From positions 6,014,001 to 6,078,000 of the forward strand of contig OX442323.1 of NCBI GenBank assembly GCA_949358305.1: DNA of 64,000 nucleotides. The letters are read 5' to 3'. Source of the stretch: Strigamia acuminata. Lineage: Eukaryota > Arthropoda > Chilopoda > Geophilomorpha > Linotaeniidae. Shown here in pieces: positions 39,964 to 51,605 of the stretch. The notes beneath the pieces are model-generated. The model had not been told where the DNA came from and ran no database searches. It saw only the letters and a program-made list of their open reading frames with translations. The translations under genes and the position numbers were made by a program. Within the stretch, counting starts at the first letter, position 1, and the number at the start of each line of letters is the position of its first letter.

Positions 39964-40365
39964 TTAGAGAGAGTACGCTGCAGGTTGTTTCACCCACCCG
40001 CACGGCCATCCATTTTTGACAGCATTGGCGATTATGATGAGCCCGATCGGTCCGTGATAAAGAAGATTTGTTGCCAGCGTCGACATGACCCAGAACCAGC
40101 ACCAATTTAGAAAGCCCGGCCGGAAATTTGCAAGAATAGCGGTCAGTTTATCCAAAACACCTCCTTGTTATATGAGTAGACACGCCGGCACAGCCCACGC
40201 ATACAATGAATAACGAATTAGCCGGATGCAATGTTCACTCTTGCGATAGTTGTTGAGATGGTGAACCGTGCTCAGAGATTGCCAAATGTCAAATGCCATA
40301 CGACGCGAGAACCGTAAAAATGTGAATTGCGCCGGCAACGAGACAAGAATTCGGATGGTTGGCTA
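39964..40365 (-). pseudogene. Methuselah-like GPCR fragment (TM3-TM5), disrupted
   Basis: Reading the minus strand from about 40365, CLVAGAIHIFTVLAS is followed after a frame change and apparent small deletion by RMAFDIWQSL, then IRYSLYAWAVPACLL. A stop comes next, then FLNWCWFW and LLYHGPIGLIIIANAV. These match in order the Methuselah/secretin-type landmarks: the C-x-gy end of TM3, M-A-F-D-I-W of the second intracellular loop, Y-S-L-Y-A-W-G-V-P of TM4, the conserved CWF of the second extracellular loop, and the Y-G-P-I-G-I-x-L-x-A-N of TM5. The ectodomain and TM6-TM7 are not recognised. The stop and frameshift make it a pseudogene fragment. Confidence 0.75.
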
Positions 40366-40405
40366 GATACAGAACGGCAATGGAAACATTTCTGTAGTAT
40401 TTATT

Positions 40406-40637
40406 TACATTATGTAAATAGAAATTTGTACAAATGCTACAGTTTGCCAAATTTCAATTAAGTTCAATGAAGAGTTACTACTTTATTTGTCATTCACTTC
40501 TTATAGCGTTTAATACTTAATCTCCTTTTCTTAAACTATTTACTCACTTTTCCGTCCACTTCTATTTGAACTTTGATGGTTCCATTTTTAAAATTTTAGA
40601 AATTTCTTTTTAAATTGCTTTTCTTTGCTCTTGGAGG
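40406..40637 (+). repeat. dispersed ~230-bp repeat, copy A
   Basis: Direct copy of 45851-46057 (about 85-90% similar by eye, copy A carrying a ~25-bp extra segment). Both begin TACATTATGTAAATAGAAA and end TTTGCTCTTGGAGG. On the minus strand both could encode the short block GTIKVQIEV[D/G]GK followed by a perfect GTGAGT donor. So this may be a duplicated exon of an unidentified gene rather than a transposon. Copy A abuts the exportin-4 fragment exactly at its right end. Confidence 0.85.
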
Positions 40638-41685
40638 TTATATATTATTATATATTATTCGAATGTTGTCTTTCTGTGATACAAACCTATGCAAAATTCA
40701 ATACGGGTAGCAAAGTTGCTCATTTTTACCGACTCCTAATTGATTTGTTGATTGGTTTAGGTAAGCAATCGATTAGTTCGACCGAAGAAGAGGACCAGTA
40801 CGAAGATATCTTGCTGATGGAGTTGCTTACGAATTTGCTGTCAAGGAATTTCTCGATTTTAGTGCGTGCAATTCGAAGGAAAGCGACGGACACGTTGTGT
40901 CGGTCACCGACGTGACGCTCTACGGGCTCAACATTCTGATGCCGTTGATGAATGCAGAGTTGCTCCGACTTCCACGTTTGTGTCTGCAGTATTTTAAGAT
41001 GATGACTTTTGTGTCGGAGATTTATCCGGAGAAGATCTGCCAGTTACCGGAAGGGCTTTTCAAACAACTCATTGCTTTGCTTCCGTCGAATTGGGTTTGA
41101 GAGAGTAAAATTTTGAAATTGAAGCGTATTTAAATTGTTTGATAACATTTTCTACGTTTCGGCAGATTCGCGTCGAACATTTTGACTTTGTGTTTCGACT
41201 TTGTGGCTTGATAAACTACTTACATGGCTAAAAATCATCTCGGGAATTATAGTTACGTCGCGCTGAAACAATTTTTGAAGGTAGAAAATGAATTTTAGTG
41301 GAATAATCGAAATTTAATTGTTGTTTCTTTATTTACAGATGACGTTTAATATTGTTTTGATGCAGAGTTTTGATTTTGATCTTACGCAGTCGGCGTGTGG
41401 CGCTTTGTTTATGTTGATTTTCTTGTATCAAGTGGGTTTTATTTGTTTTTAAAAATATGTAGAATTTAATTTGTTTTGTTGTGTTTGTAGGACCAGTATC
41501 AAGGAATCGTGGAAAGCATTTTGAGCAGTCAAGTGAACCAAGTTTGTTATCAACGATTGGGAAATTCGTTTAATGATTCGTTGGCGGGGGTTCAGTTGAT
41601 TGACGATAGGCAAAACCGAACGAAATTCCGTGAAAATTTTGAACAGTTTGTTGCTGATGTGAGGGGATTCTTGTGTGTCGAATAA
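40638..41685 (+). pseudogene. XPO4: exportin-4 C-terminal fragment with introns, frameshifted
   Basis: Five exon-like segments run in the order of the C-terminal repeats of exportin-4, a nuclear transport receptor: ECCLSVIQTYAKFN (to 40706), EEEDQYEDILLMELLTNLLS (from 40761), TLYGLNILMPLMNAELL with YPEKICQLPEGLFKQLI, a decayed piece around 41160-41280, QSACGALFMLIF, and finally VESILSSQVNQVCYQRLGN with FVADVRGFLCVE and a stop at 41683-41685. At least two one-base deletions break the frame (near 40850 and 41085). Introns are retained, so it arose by DNA duplication or gene truncation, not retrotransposition. The upstream four-fifths of the protein is absent. The left edge coincides with a dispersed repeat. 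Confidence 0.85.
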
Positions 41686-42060
41686 AATTGTTCATCTAGT
41701 TTATTCGATTAAAACAAAAGAATTTTTTTTTATTATACTTGAGGGTTGAGTGATAAATTTCGAATTTCTAAAGCTGCGAAAACTAAAGAAAAAATTCATA
41801 AGTCGAGGATCATGCATGTTTCTGCCAGAAGTTATAGTCAGATTGTAATCGATTAGAGAAGTTAATAATAGCGATTCGGATACTTGATAAAAGGAGAGAG
41901 TAAGTTTGAAATCACTTAGAACTTAGTTTGCTAAATTTTGATTTATCTTTGGATTGATTTAATATTTTTTTTCCCCAGCTAGCATTATGCTGTGCGGCGT
42001 AGCTTCACTATTCAAAAAGAAGAAAATGGCGATTTTGTTAGTTAATATAATCTCTATTAG
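41686..42060. other. spacer
   Basis: AT-rich sequence between the exportin-4 fragment and the minisatellite. Nothing recognised. Confidence 0.6.
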
Positions 42061-43250
42061 AACCTGTTGCTAGTCGTACATCTGTGGAACTCTACTATTA
42101 GGTAGTCCTAATGCTAGCTGTTGTACACCCTTCTGAAACTATCATTAGGTAACGTCCTGCATCCCTCTGAACTCTTATCACTAGGTATTGTTCACTGCAG
42201 ACGCCTCTTAAACTTTACCATTAAGTATTGTCTTGTCACTAGTCATTGCACACCTCTCCCACCTCTCCCATACCAAACCACCATACCACACACCCCTGGA
42301 ACTACACCATTAGGTATCGTTACTAGTCAGTGCACATCCTCTCTGAAACTACACTATTAGGTATCGTCCTGTTTCTAGTCACTGCATATCTCCTTGGATC
42401 TCTATCATTAGGTATTGTCCTGTTACTAGTTACTGCACACTCCCTAGAACTACACTATTAGGTATCGTCCTGTTATTAGTCAATGCACATTTTCCTAGAA
42501 CTACACCATTATGTATTGTCCTGTTACTAGATATTGGACACCTCCTGAACCTTTATCATTAGGTTCTGTCCTGTTGCTAGTCATAGCTCACCTCCTGAAC
42601 CTTTATCATTAGGTTCCGTCCTGTTGCTAGTCATAGCTCACCTCCTGAACCTTTATCATTAGGTATCGTCCTGTCGCTAGTTATTGCACACCCCCCTGGA
42701 CCTATACCATTAGGTACCGTCCTGTCACTAGTCATTGGATACCTCCTGAACCTTTATCATTAGGTACCGTCCTGTCGCTAGTCATAGCACATTCCCTGAA
42801 TCTTTATCATTAGGTATTGTCCTGTCGCTAGTCATTGCACACCCCTTTGGACCTATACCATTAGGTACCGTCCTGTCACTAGTCATTGGACCCCCTGAAC
42901 ATTTATCATTAGGTATCGTCCTGTCGCTAGTCATTGTACTCCCCCTGAATTTTTATCATTAGGTATCGTCCTGTTGCTAGTCATTGTACTCCCCCTGAAT
43001 TTTTATCATTAGGTATCGTCCTGTTGCTAGTCATTGTACTTCCCCTGAATTTTTATCATTAAGTATCGTCCTGTTGCTAGTCGTTGTATTCTGTCATTTA
43101 AAGGGGTGTGCAATGACTAACGACAGGACGATACCTAATGATAAGGTTTTAGAAGGGTGCGCAATGGCTAGCGACAGTACGATACCTAATGATAAGGTTT
43201 TATAGGGGTGTGTAGTGACTAGCAACAGGACGACCCTGAATAATTTCGAT
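42061..43250. repeat. 50-bp minisatellite with an orientation switch
   Basis: About 22 units near 50 bp, with consensus parts TATCATTAGGTATCGTCCTG and GCTAGTCATTGCACACC followed by CCTGAACCTT. Units at about 42560, 42610 and 42660 are exactly 50 bp apart. After about 43095 the units continue in reverse complement (GTGCAATGACTAACGACAGG, CGATACCTAATGATAAGG) for three units. The left part is more diverged than the middle. A single further inverted-type unit lies 2 kb away at 45186-45245. Confidence 0.92.
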
Positions 43251-45850
43251 TGCAGCAACTAGCCACATTAAAATACCTCTTGACTACAGAACATTCACTA
43301 GGTACAACACACACAAACAAAAGGACAATTACTTCATGGCTGCATTGAGAAGGAACAGTGACAAAGAACAGATGAAAACAACGATACAGACGGTAAGAAG
43401 GAACAAAGAAATTCAAAAGTGCTATATGACAGGGACAGGACATGCAGAAACATAATGATGGCACAAGCCTCTTCAAAAGAAAAACCAATAGCTCTTTTAG
43501 GATTAGAATTACGTAACCGTATCAAGTATACACAAGTTAAAGAACAATTAGCTTTGACGTGTTGTGAACAATCCACACCAACCTAAACAAACAATACCAA
43601 AGTAGAAATCTATACACACTAGCCCGGTAATATAAAGTTTTTTTTATATTCACGTTAATGTTAAAACATACCCGATGGGATGAAACGTTAAAATTAAAAT
43701 AATTCTACAGCTACTGGGTACATTACAATTACAACCAATACGACACACTACACAATGAAAATACCAAACTGTTGAATCATAACCCAGTGATTAAAGGAAA
43801 CTTACCTCGCGTGTCATTCCTTTTGCACATTCACTCGGTAGAAGATTATTCCGAGAGTGGATTTATTGTCATGAGAAGAAGCACGAAGGCTTACAAGTTA
43901 TTGCTAATTCACACCTCTCAACAAACCATTCCTTTTAAGTTGGAAGATAAAGAACTAACAACTGGACAATACTTGATTGTAAGTTAGGAATACATGTTTA
44001 ATCTAATGTTTTGTTATTTTGGCCAGCCACTAGTGCTTGAGCAAGCATTGTGCAGATGGCAATGCTCTTTTTATCTTTTAACCGTTCCTCGTTCTGTTTG
44101 TTTGTGTAACATTTCATAATCGTTTCACAATTAAATCCTATTTACGTATACAATATCACGTGTTTTTTCTGCAGTCTATTTCTAAATAGCTCAAATCTTA
44201 TAAAAAAGCAATTAACTCTAATTGCTTTTCTCGCAATTACTAGTTCTCACCTGATTGGTGAGTTTAAAACTATTTTCCAACTCGACATTATTGAGTTTAA
44301 ATAATAATAAAATAACATTTCCTGAGCACACTGAATCTTCTTGTTGGATGATGGTTAGTGGTGAGTGATGGGCTTCTCCGCAACATCATCTTCGTGATGG
44401 ACTGATGAGGAGACTTTATACAATTTCACTTTGTCGGTTTATTGATGTCCACCGTCGTACTGTGCACGCACAAACAACGACATGTAACTGGCTTCGAATT
44501 ATTTCATAATCATAAACAATAATCTTTAATTTAGAAAATCAATAACTTTTCAAACTTTTCAAATTGTATAAAATCCTCCTCATAATGCTGTATTTTCGTT
44601 GTTAAAACTCATTGCGATGACCTTTCTAGTAGAAATTCTCATTCACGGTGGTGGACTGGACTGGACTGGAGTGAGGTTGGTCTTTTCCATTTTCGCTTCT
44701 ATTTTCGTGTTGTCCGTTAGGTGACGTCACTCCACTAGTCCGTAGAACCAGGTAGAACCTGCAAATAAAAATTTCTACTTCGTATTTCGGGTTGGAAGTT
44801 TAAACTACATTAAAAACATGTTAAACTTTGGTTCGGAGTTTAAAAAAAAAAGTAGTTTCATCTTTGGAATTGATAGACAAATTCGAATTCTAAAATTCAT
44901 ATAAAACTACCAGCTAAAAATTCCAGCAAACAATAACTTCAATACTGATAATAACGCTAATGATTTTTTTAAACATTTTTAGAAAATTAAAATACAAACA
45001 AACCTCTGATAAATGTGAAAAGCGGCCGCCGTGACGTATTCAAATATCAGCGGCCATTAGTGACGCCTTCCCACAATGCAACGACGAAGCGGATGGTTAC
45101 ACGATGGCTCACTGCGTCACGGCTTTCAAGAAACGTGATCCGTCGCGTGGTCATCCGCTCGTTCAAAATGGTAGAGGTCCGGAGGAGTGCGCAGTGACTA
45201 GCGACAGGACGATACTGAATAATTTCGATTGCAGCAACTATCGTAGCCGCATTAAAAATGATGATTTTGTTACAATTTATACCGAAAAATGAGAAAAATG
45301 TGCAGAGAAACCGTTGGACGACGCATGTTTAGTGTGGAATGACAACTGCGTGAATGGTTGATAAAAATGTGGCCATTGGTGAAACAGCATGGTCTGGTTT
45401 GGATATGCAACGGAGTGAGTGTTAGATTCGATTTTTATTCCTATAAAAATGTTATTAACTAACTAACCATTGTAATTGAATTGTAGATGAAGCTGTGAAT
45501 GGCCAACCAACGATTCTCTTTTCGTGCTTGCAGCATCAAATTCCAGTAGGAAAAAGCTCCAGTTTTGTTTCATCAATTTTGTGCTCACTGTTCGAAAAGA
45601 TAAATGGAATGTTGTTAAAAGTATTTTAATATTTTATAGTAAGTTCATTACAAAATGAACTCTTTTGTGTTTATTCAGTGAACTAAGTTTTCCCAGATTT
45701 GTTCATGAAATGTTTTATTTTTATAGGTGGTCATATGTTGCTATTTTCTTTAAGAAATAACATTTTGGTGCCTTTTCTGTCGTAGTTATTCCAACGAATG
45801 GTGTAGGAAAACACTCATTATTTGAGCTTTAGGTACGTTACTGTCGTCAT
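43251..45850. other. gene-poor stretch with unidentified open frames
   Basis: The frame at 43772-43987 is open for 71 codons with coding-like composition but no methionine start and no known family. On the minus strand the same place has GAG/GTAAGT, a good donor. The frame around 45090-45290 contains a minisatellite unit and is therefore chimeric. No gene is supported. Confidence 0.5.
45186..45245 (+). repeat. isolated copy of the minisatellite edge
   Basis: Matches 43205-43262: both read GTGACTAGC, then ACAGGACGA, then CTGAATAATTTCGATTGCAG and CAACTA. It therefore carries the last inverted minisatellite unit together with its unique right flank. This shows that a segment spanning the array edge was copied about 2 kb downstream. 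Confidence 0.85.
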
Positions 45851-46057
45851 TACATTATGTAAATAGAAATTTGTACAAATGCTACAGTTTGCCAAATTTC
45901 AATAAAGTTCAATGAAGAGTTACTACTTTATTTGTCATAATACCTAACCTACTTTTCTTAAACTCACTTTTCCGCCCACTTCTATTTGAACTTTGATGGT
46001 TCCATTTTTAAAATTGTAGAAATTTTTTCTGTAATTGCTTTTCTTTGCTCTTGGAGG
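45851..46057 (+). repeat. dispersed ~230-bp repeat, copy B
   Basis: Second copy of 40406-40637, in the same orientation and about 5.4 kb away. It carries a TTACAG acceptor-like string on the minus strand that copy A has lost, so copy B keeps a complete 60-bp exon-like segment (AG...GTGAGT). Downstream sequence differs between the two copies. Confidence 0.85.
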
Positions 46058-47481
46058 ATTGGGAATAAGCAAATTGGATCGTGCGCGCTTTGCGAGTTAG
46101 ACATGTCGATACTATCGCTGTGAAAATGGAAATCACTTCCACCGAGTTATTATGTGCAAGTTTCCTTTTTATTGCTCATATTTCTACCGTGGCATTACTA
46201 TACAACAATGGGGCGCGGGATTAGGGGATTGATAAACAAGTTGCCAGGACCTTACACATTACTTGTTGCACTTTAAAAAGAGTATTATTTTCCGAGTATG
46301 GCATATGTTGAAAAGTTCTCTTTTTCGTCAAAAATAAAATAAAATAAATACATAAATATTTAATCAATAGGTATAGCACATTATAAAACGAGTTTGTTGT
46401 CACCTCTGACAACCCATCATTTCATTTTCATTCCGAATTCCTCTTGCACTTGCTGACAGAGCTAATTTAGTTGAGTTGGGGGACAATGCAATTTTATGGT
46501 GATTTTACGAACAGAAACTGGAAAAAGGGAAGAGAACTTTTCAGCTTTCACAACTTTCATAACTTATTAAGTTGTACTTTTGGCCCTACGAGAAGTAGGT
46601 TAATTGTACCGATTGTGGTTGGGTTTGAAACCGTATCTCGTCGTATTTCATTCCCAAAACGTGCAAGCGCCTAACTTATTTTGTCAAGTGACTACAATTT
46701 TCTCCAACCGTGGCTAGAAACTGGTTTGTGGACAACCTTTTTCTCATTAAATTAATCTGCGTCATTAAACCGTATAAATAACAAGTGTTTTATTAACGGT
46801 ATAAATTGGCGCTCCAGACGAAAACTGCTCGTTAAATTTCCGTAGCCGAGAATTGAAGCGAAAAAAAACCTTCATTTGACATCATGACACTTTGCACACT
46901 CGACATTATTAGTGAGTTAATAAATTATTATTTATCATTATCATTCTAAAATCGTTAATCTATTCACCTTGTGTTTAAATGGTACGAGAGAAGGCGGCGG
47001 AATGGCAAAATGGGAGAAAAATGCACTCGGATTTAGAATTTGTCATCAAAGTAAATAAATAGCAATTATTTTACGAAAAAAAATAATTAATTTTTCCCAT
47101 CAGTATCAATATTTGCACAGCATTTACAGCAAGACGTAATTATCGGTATTAGTTGCAATTCGTGATCATTTTGTTGCATTTCAGACGGTTTTTAGCTTAA
47201 TGTTGCACAGAGATTCAATCATTTTCTAGAAATGCTAGATCCAGGTAGTTTGTAACGAAGAATGTGCCCTTCTCTGCTGGACCAACAAATTGCATCGGTC
47301 AGTACAAATTCCGCAAGATAAATCTCAAAAAATGATTTTAATGCCTTTTTTCAATTGACTTTAGTAAAAAATTTGCGTTGAATAGTTGATGGAAGAAAAA
47401 GTGCTTTAAATTCACATTCTGAGTTCCTGCGCTGTTGAATCGATACAAACAATGGAAGAAATTGAAGTGACGTCAGAACCG
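46058..47481. other. gene-less stretch
   Basis: AT-rich, with short open frames only. Nothing recognised. Confidence 0.6.
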
Positions 47482-47770
47482 AACTTATTTGATTGTAATA
47501 AGGCCTAGAAATGGGATTATATTGCGTTTGAAACCGAGAGAAATTCTGTGTAGAGCTTGCTTAAATTAAAATGATTTCTAATGCAAAGTACACAAGTTTA
47601 GAATTTTGACTTCACACAAAAATTATTCTTTTTCATCTTCTTGGCATAAAACAAATTTACCTGAATTGAAAATCGGCGGTCTATATATTAATTTAAAAGC
47701 TCTACACAGAATTTCTGTCGGTTTCAAACGCAATTTAATCCCATTTCTAGGCCTTACGATCAAATAAGTT
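47482..47770. mobile_element. MITE with ~80-bp inverted repeats
   Basis: Arms at 47482-47566 and 47690-47770 are inverted copies: AACTTATTTGAT, then GGCCTAGAAATGGGATTA, then GCGTTTGAAACCGA on the left, and the complements on the right. About 120 bp of AT-rich spacer lie between them. The ends drift and no target duplication is obvious. It lies 60 bp from the left end of the DIRS-type element. Confidence 0.8.
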
Positions 47771-47829
47771 TATGATGAAGATAAATGTACTTACTCAAAC
47801 TGTGATCTTCTCTAACGAAAAAAGTAGAT

Positions 47830-47889
47830 CATTCACTCTTTGTAATCTCCGGCTAAACAGGAGATGGCGCTACTAGTCGGGTTACGTCA
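47830..47889 (+). repeat. DIRS left inverted terminal repeat
   Basis: Starts CATTCACTCTTTGTAATC. Bases 47830-47864 are the exact reverse complement of ICR bases 52181-52215. Bases 47856-47889 are the reverse complement of right-ITR bases 52494-52527. Confidence 0.9.
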
Positions 47890-48040
47890 CTTCCGGTTCT
47901 ACTAACGGGTTGCGCGGTCAGGTTCGAATTGCTCTACGAGAAAATTTTCAATAAGTATCGTTTTTTCTACCTTTTTCAAAAGAAATTGTTATATTTTTCG
48001 AACCCCTTTGTAATATCATTGTTTTTTATAGTTACATAAA

Positions 48041-49394
48041 ATGAATTCCTTCGTTAAGGTTATCGGTTTCCCGATTATTAATGACAATGACGATAATACT
48101 GACCACGCGGTCCAAACTTTGAACCAACAATCGCCGCTGCCTTCGCCGAGAAGGATGAACCAGCGGCTAGATGTGCTAACCGACGAAATTGCGCGGTTTG
48201 ATGCAGACTATCGCTGCAAATCAGATTGCTGCGGGAACGGTCGTCGTTCTTCCGCAGACTGGCGTACTTCCTGTGGCTGGGTCAGGCGCCGTGCCTGAAC
48301 CGCTGACCACTAACGTCTTGGCTGGACGTCTTGGCTTTCTAACATGTGTTGGATAAACAGCCGGCGGAAACGGTTGTCGTTTTACCGCAAAGAAACCTTA
48401 TCGCTACGGACGGAACGGTTAATATATCCGTTCCGACTTCCGTAAACGGAACAAAAATTTTTATTTTTTTGAACCCCGTTCTTGCGACTTCCCCTGTCGT
48501 CACAGGCGGAGCAGATCCCGAGCAGATCCAATAGTCGGGACAAACTGTGTTTTGTACTCCTTTCTGGCGAAATCCCCTGTCGTCACAGGCGGAGCAGATC
48601 CAATAGTCTGGACAAACTGTGTTTTGTACTCTGTTCTGGCGAAATCCCCTGTCGTCACAGGCGGAGCGGAATGCCCCTGTCGTTACAGGCGGAGCGGAAT
48701 GCCCCTGTCGTTACAGGCGGAGCGGAATGCCCCTGTCGTTACAGGCGGAGCGGAATGCCCCTGTCGTTACAGGCGGAGCGGAATGCCCCTGTCGTTACAG
48801 GCGGAGCGGAATGCCCCTGTCGTTACAGGCGGAGCGGAATGCCCCTGTCGTTACAGGCGGAGCGGAATGCCCCTGTCGTTACAGGCGGAGCGGAATGCCC
48901 CTGTCGTTACAGGCGGAACGAATCCAAATATCAGGACAAACTTTGTTTTGAACCTCGTTCTGGCAAAATCCCCTGTCGTCACAGGCGAAGCGGATCCATT
49001 AGTCGGGAAAACTTGTTTTTTAGCCCCGCACTGGCGATTGCCCCTGTTGTTACAGGCGGAACGGATCCAAATATTGGGACAAGCTTTGTTTTTGAACCCC
49101 GTCCTTGCGAATACCCCTGTCGTCGCAGGCGGACCGGTAATTTTATCCGCTTCGGATCCAACCGTAAACGGTACATACGCAGACGGATCGAACAATGTTT
49201 CTGATCCCGTCATCCCGGATAATATGGTTAATTTATCCGTTCCTATTACTGACGAATCGAACATGTTCCGATTCCGTCATCCCAATCTCCCCTGTCGCCC
49301 AGTTGTTTCGGCTTGCGAGTTCTTGAGAGCCACTAGACAGATGGGCGAGCCACTAGACAGATGGGCGGACCACCGCTCGTTGGGGTCACATTGA
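48041..49394 (+). pseudogene. ORF1 (gag-position) remnant with internal tandem repeats
   Basis: First open frame after the left ITR, starting MNSFVKVIGFPII at 48041 and continuing to RMNQRLDVLTDEIARFDA. One frame change near 48210 leads into an A-N-Q-I-A-A-G-T-V-V-V-L-P-Q frame; a later segment repeats the T-V-V-V-L-P-Q motif. Downstream the frame is dominated by repeats coding PVVTGGA or, in other frames, CPCRYRRSG and MPLSLQAERN. The position matches ORF1 (gag-like) of DIRS elements, but I recognise no gag domain. Function is inferred only from place. Confidence 0.5.
48643..48918 (+). repeat. 28-bp tandem repeat inside DIRS ORF1
   Basis: Ten cores of CCTGTCG[T/C][T/C]ACAGG at a strict 28-bp spacing, joined by CGGAGCGGAATGCC. 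The array sits inside a looser ~72-bp repeat (gaps to 48500 and 49130) that shares the same CCTGTCGTCACAGG core. Each unit holds a small hairpin, CCTGT-CGTT-ACAGG. The unit length is not a multiple of three and has no stop in any forward frame, so all three frames stay open and the protein repeat is 28 residues per three units. Confidence 0.93.
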
Positions 49395-51605
49395 ATGCAA
49401 ATTGATCGGGAAGTTTGTGCGCATGAAAATGAAAAGTAGGTTTTGACCGAAATTTAAGTCATAACTAAATTTAGTTATAAAGATCTTGTATTAGAATCAC
49501 AAGAAGTGAAAAATATTCACTTTAATTTTGATTTTCTGTAGAAAAATCGAACATCTTCGTAAAACGAGAATTCTACCACGTGGTAAAACCATAAACAGGT
49601 TAATAAATAAAAATTATTTTATAAATCTACCACGGGAAATTATAAAATTCAGTCCGAATTTATCGTTGTTTTGTCCGCCTACGGAACGTCGTTTTCACCG
49701 AATTCAAATTCGAATTATTTTCAATCGGCCATTTCAAGAAATTGACAAAAAAGTTATCAGACACTTACACCAACTTTTATTTGGGAAATAAGTACAAAGG
49801 AAAGTCGATACTGTTTAAAGAACAGGTTTATTTGTTCTCAAATTTTGGTTACAAGATTAACACATACCTCATACCTGATCAACCTTACTTTCGTTTCGTA
49901 TAATCAAGACCGTGATTTTAAAATAGTAAAATCCAACAAGGCAAGGATTATCGCTCGAATGTTCTAATCCGATGAAAACATTTTACAGCTGCTTTGCCTA
50001 GAAACCAGAAGCGCCAAGAATCCAACGATTTAGCGTGCTTCCTAATTGTTATTAACAATTTTTCAATCGTGAATTCAGATTGTTTTAATCACAATCTTTG
50101 TTTATTTCGATTTATAACTTATATCGAATCAGAGTGTCACAGTTCTCTTGTACGCATTTACGAAAGTGAATGAGATTGGTTTAGACAAATTTACTGGAAA
50201 AAGTTTCGATTGAAATAAATAGGAACAGAAATTTATCTATAATGTCTAAAAATATTCCGCTTTATTCTTGTGCTGTCAATTACAAGAAAGAAAGTTGCAT
50301 TCACTTTAATGCTAAAATTCTTAAAGGCAAATAGGTAAACTTTGCGAATTGCAAAAATCGAATCATTTCAGTACGGGAAAAAGGAATAAAGTTTACTCTT
50401 CATTCTCAAAATAAATAGAATACATATCAAATTGGTAAATGAATCAATTTATTTTATTCTGATTTTACAAAATGGTAAACATATTTACCAGAACTATAAG
50501 TATTTATTCAGTTCAAGAACTTTTTTGAAGCCATCTGCACACTAATTGTATGTAGTAGCAGATCGTTCAAAAGAACATTTCAATATTAAAAGTCCCTTTT
50601 TAAAATAAAATTGGAATATTTTAGAAGTTAGGTCAATCCAGACCATCACCTTTTACACTTGAAAGTATAATATATTACCAAGTTAAAGCACTTGCTTTTT
50701 CTCTAGTTTGTTGTAAGAACAACACGTCAAACATTTCGACTATTTAATAGATATTACGAATATGAATAAACCAGATGACCTTTTAAATCCCTGATTATTA
50801 AGCGCAGTTAATAAGAATTCAAACGAATACTTTATTTGCATTACTTTTCAATAAGATTGGAAAACACTTGGTTTTTATAAAGTTTTATTTAAATAAAACA
50901 TTTTATGTCGTTCATACTTGAATAACGATACATTAAGATCAATTGATAAATTTGCGTCGCCACAAGTGGAAATTCTATCGAATCACCATACGTAAGGGAT
51001 CCCTTGAAATATTTAAGATAAATGAGAGATTTTTCATTAACATCATCTGTAACCGAGATCTGAATCTAAATTTATTTTGCAAGAAATGAAATTTATCGTA
51101 AAAAAGTTAATTTTACCACTCGGTAAGACTTTTTAAAACTTATCATCGGAGGCTGAAAATTAAGCCGACTGGGACATAATCATGCCCACCTAGAAAATAC
51201 GGCAGATACTGTCTATTCTGAAAAGAAAGCATGTGTTGGATAACAACAAAGAACGCGATTACAAGAAATCGCAATTTCGAAAGAATTCGAAATAAGATCA
51301 AAAAAATCATTGCATTCTGAAATATGAATCTGAACTAGCCACGTATAATTTCGATTAAGTAAACAGGTTAATAAATAAATATATTTATTTTCATACTTAT
51401 AAAAAATAAGGATATACCTGATTACAAAGTAAAACTTTTTACATAAATAGGATTATTTTCACAAACCCATATTATTTATCTGGAATAGTCCATCGAATTA
51501 CGATCGAAGTCCATATCGAAATCGTTTGCCAAAGAGAAAGCGAAGAAATGGAATGTAACACATACAATAATGTATTCGTTGTTGTCTAACAACTAATAGT
51601 AGTTC
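49395..51605 (+). other. AT-rich core of the DIRS-type element, no domain recognised
   Basis: This is where reverse transcriptase, RNase H and methyltransferase would lie in a full DIRS element. Only one open frame above 60 codons exists (49528-49791), with no recognisable domain. The string AAACAGGTTAATAAATAAA occurs at about 49594 and again at about 51363. It could be a replaced or captured segment, or extreme decay. Confidence 0.55.

Noticed and set aside
39800-40035. Possible two-exon plus-strand mini-gene of about 50 aa using a good GTAAGT donor
   Set aside because: It overlaps the antisense GPCR fragment, has no known family, and its stop follows quickly; the splice-like sites can be chance.
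45015-45292. Frames that look like a small cysteine-containing protein
   Set aside because: The frames run into a copy of the minisatellite unit, so the apparent protein is a chimera of repeat and unique DNA.
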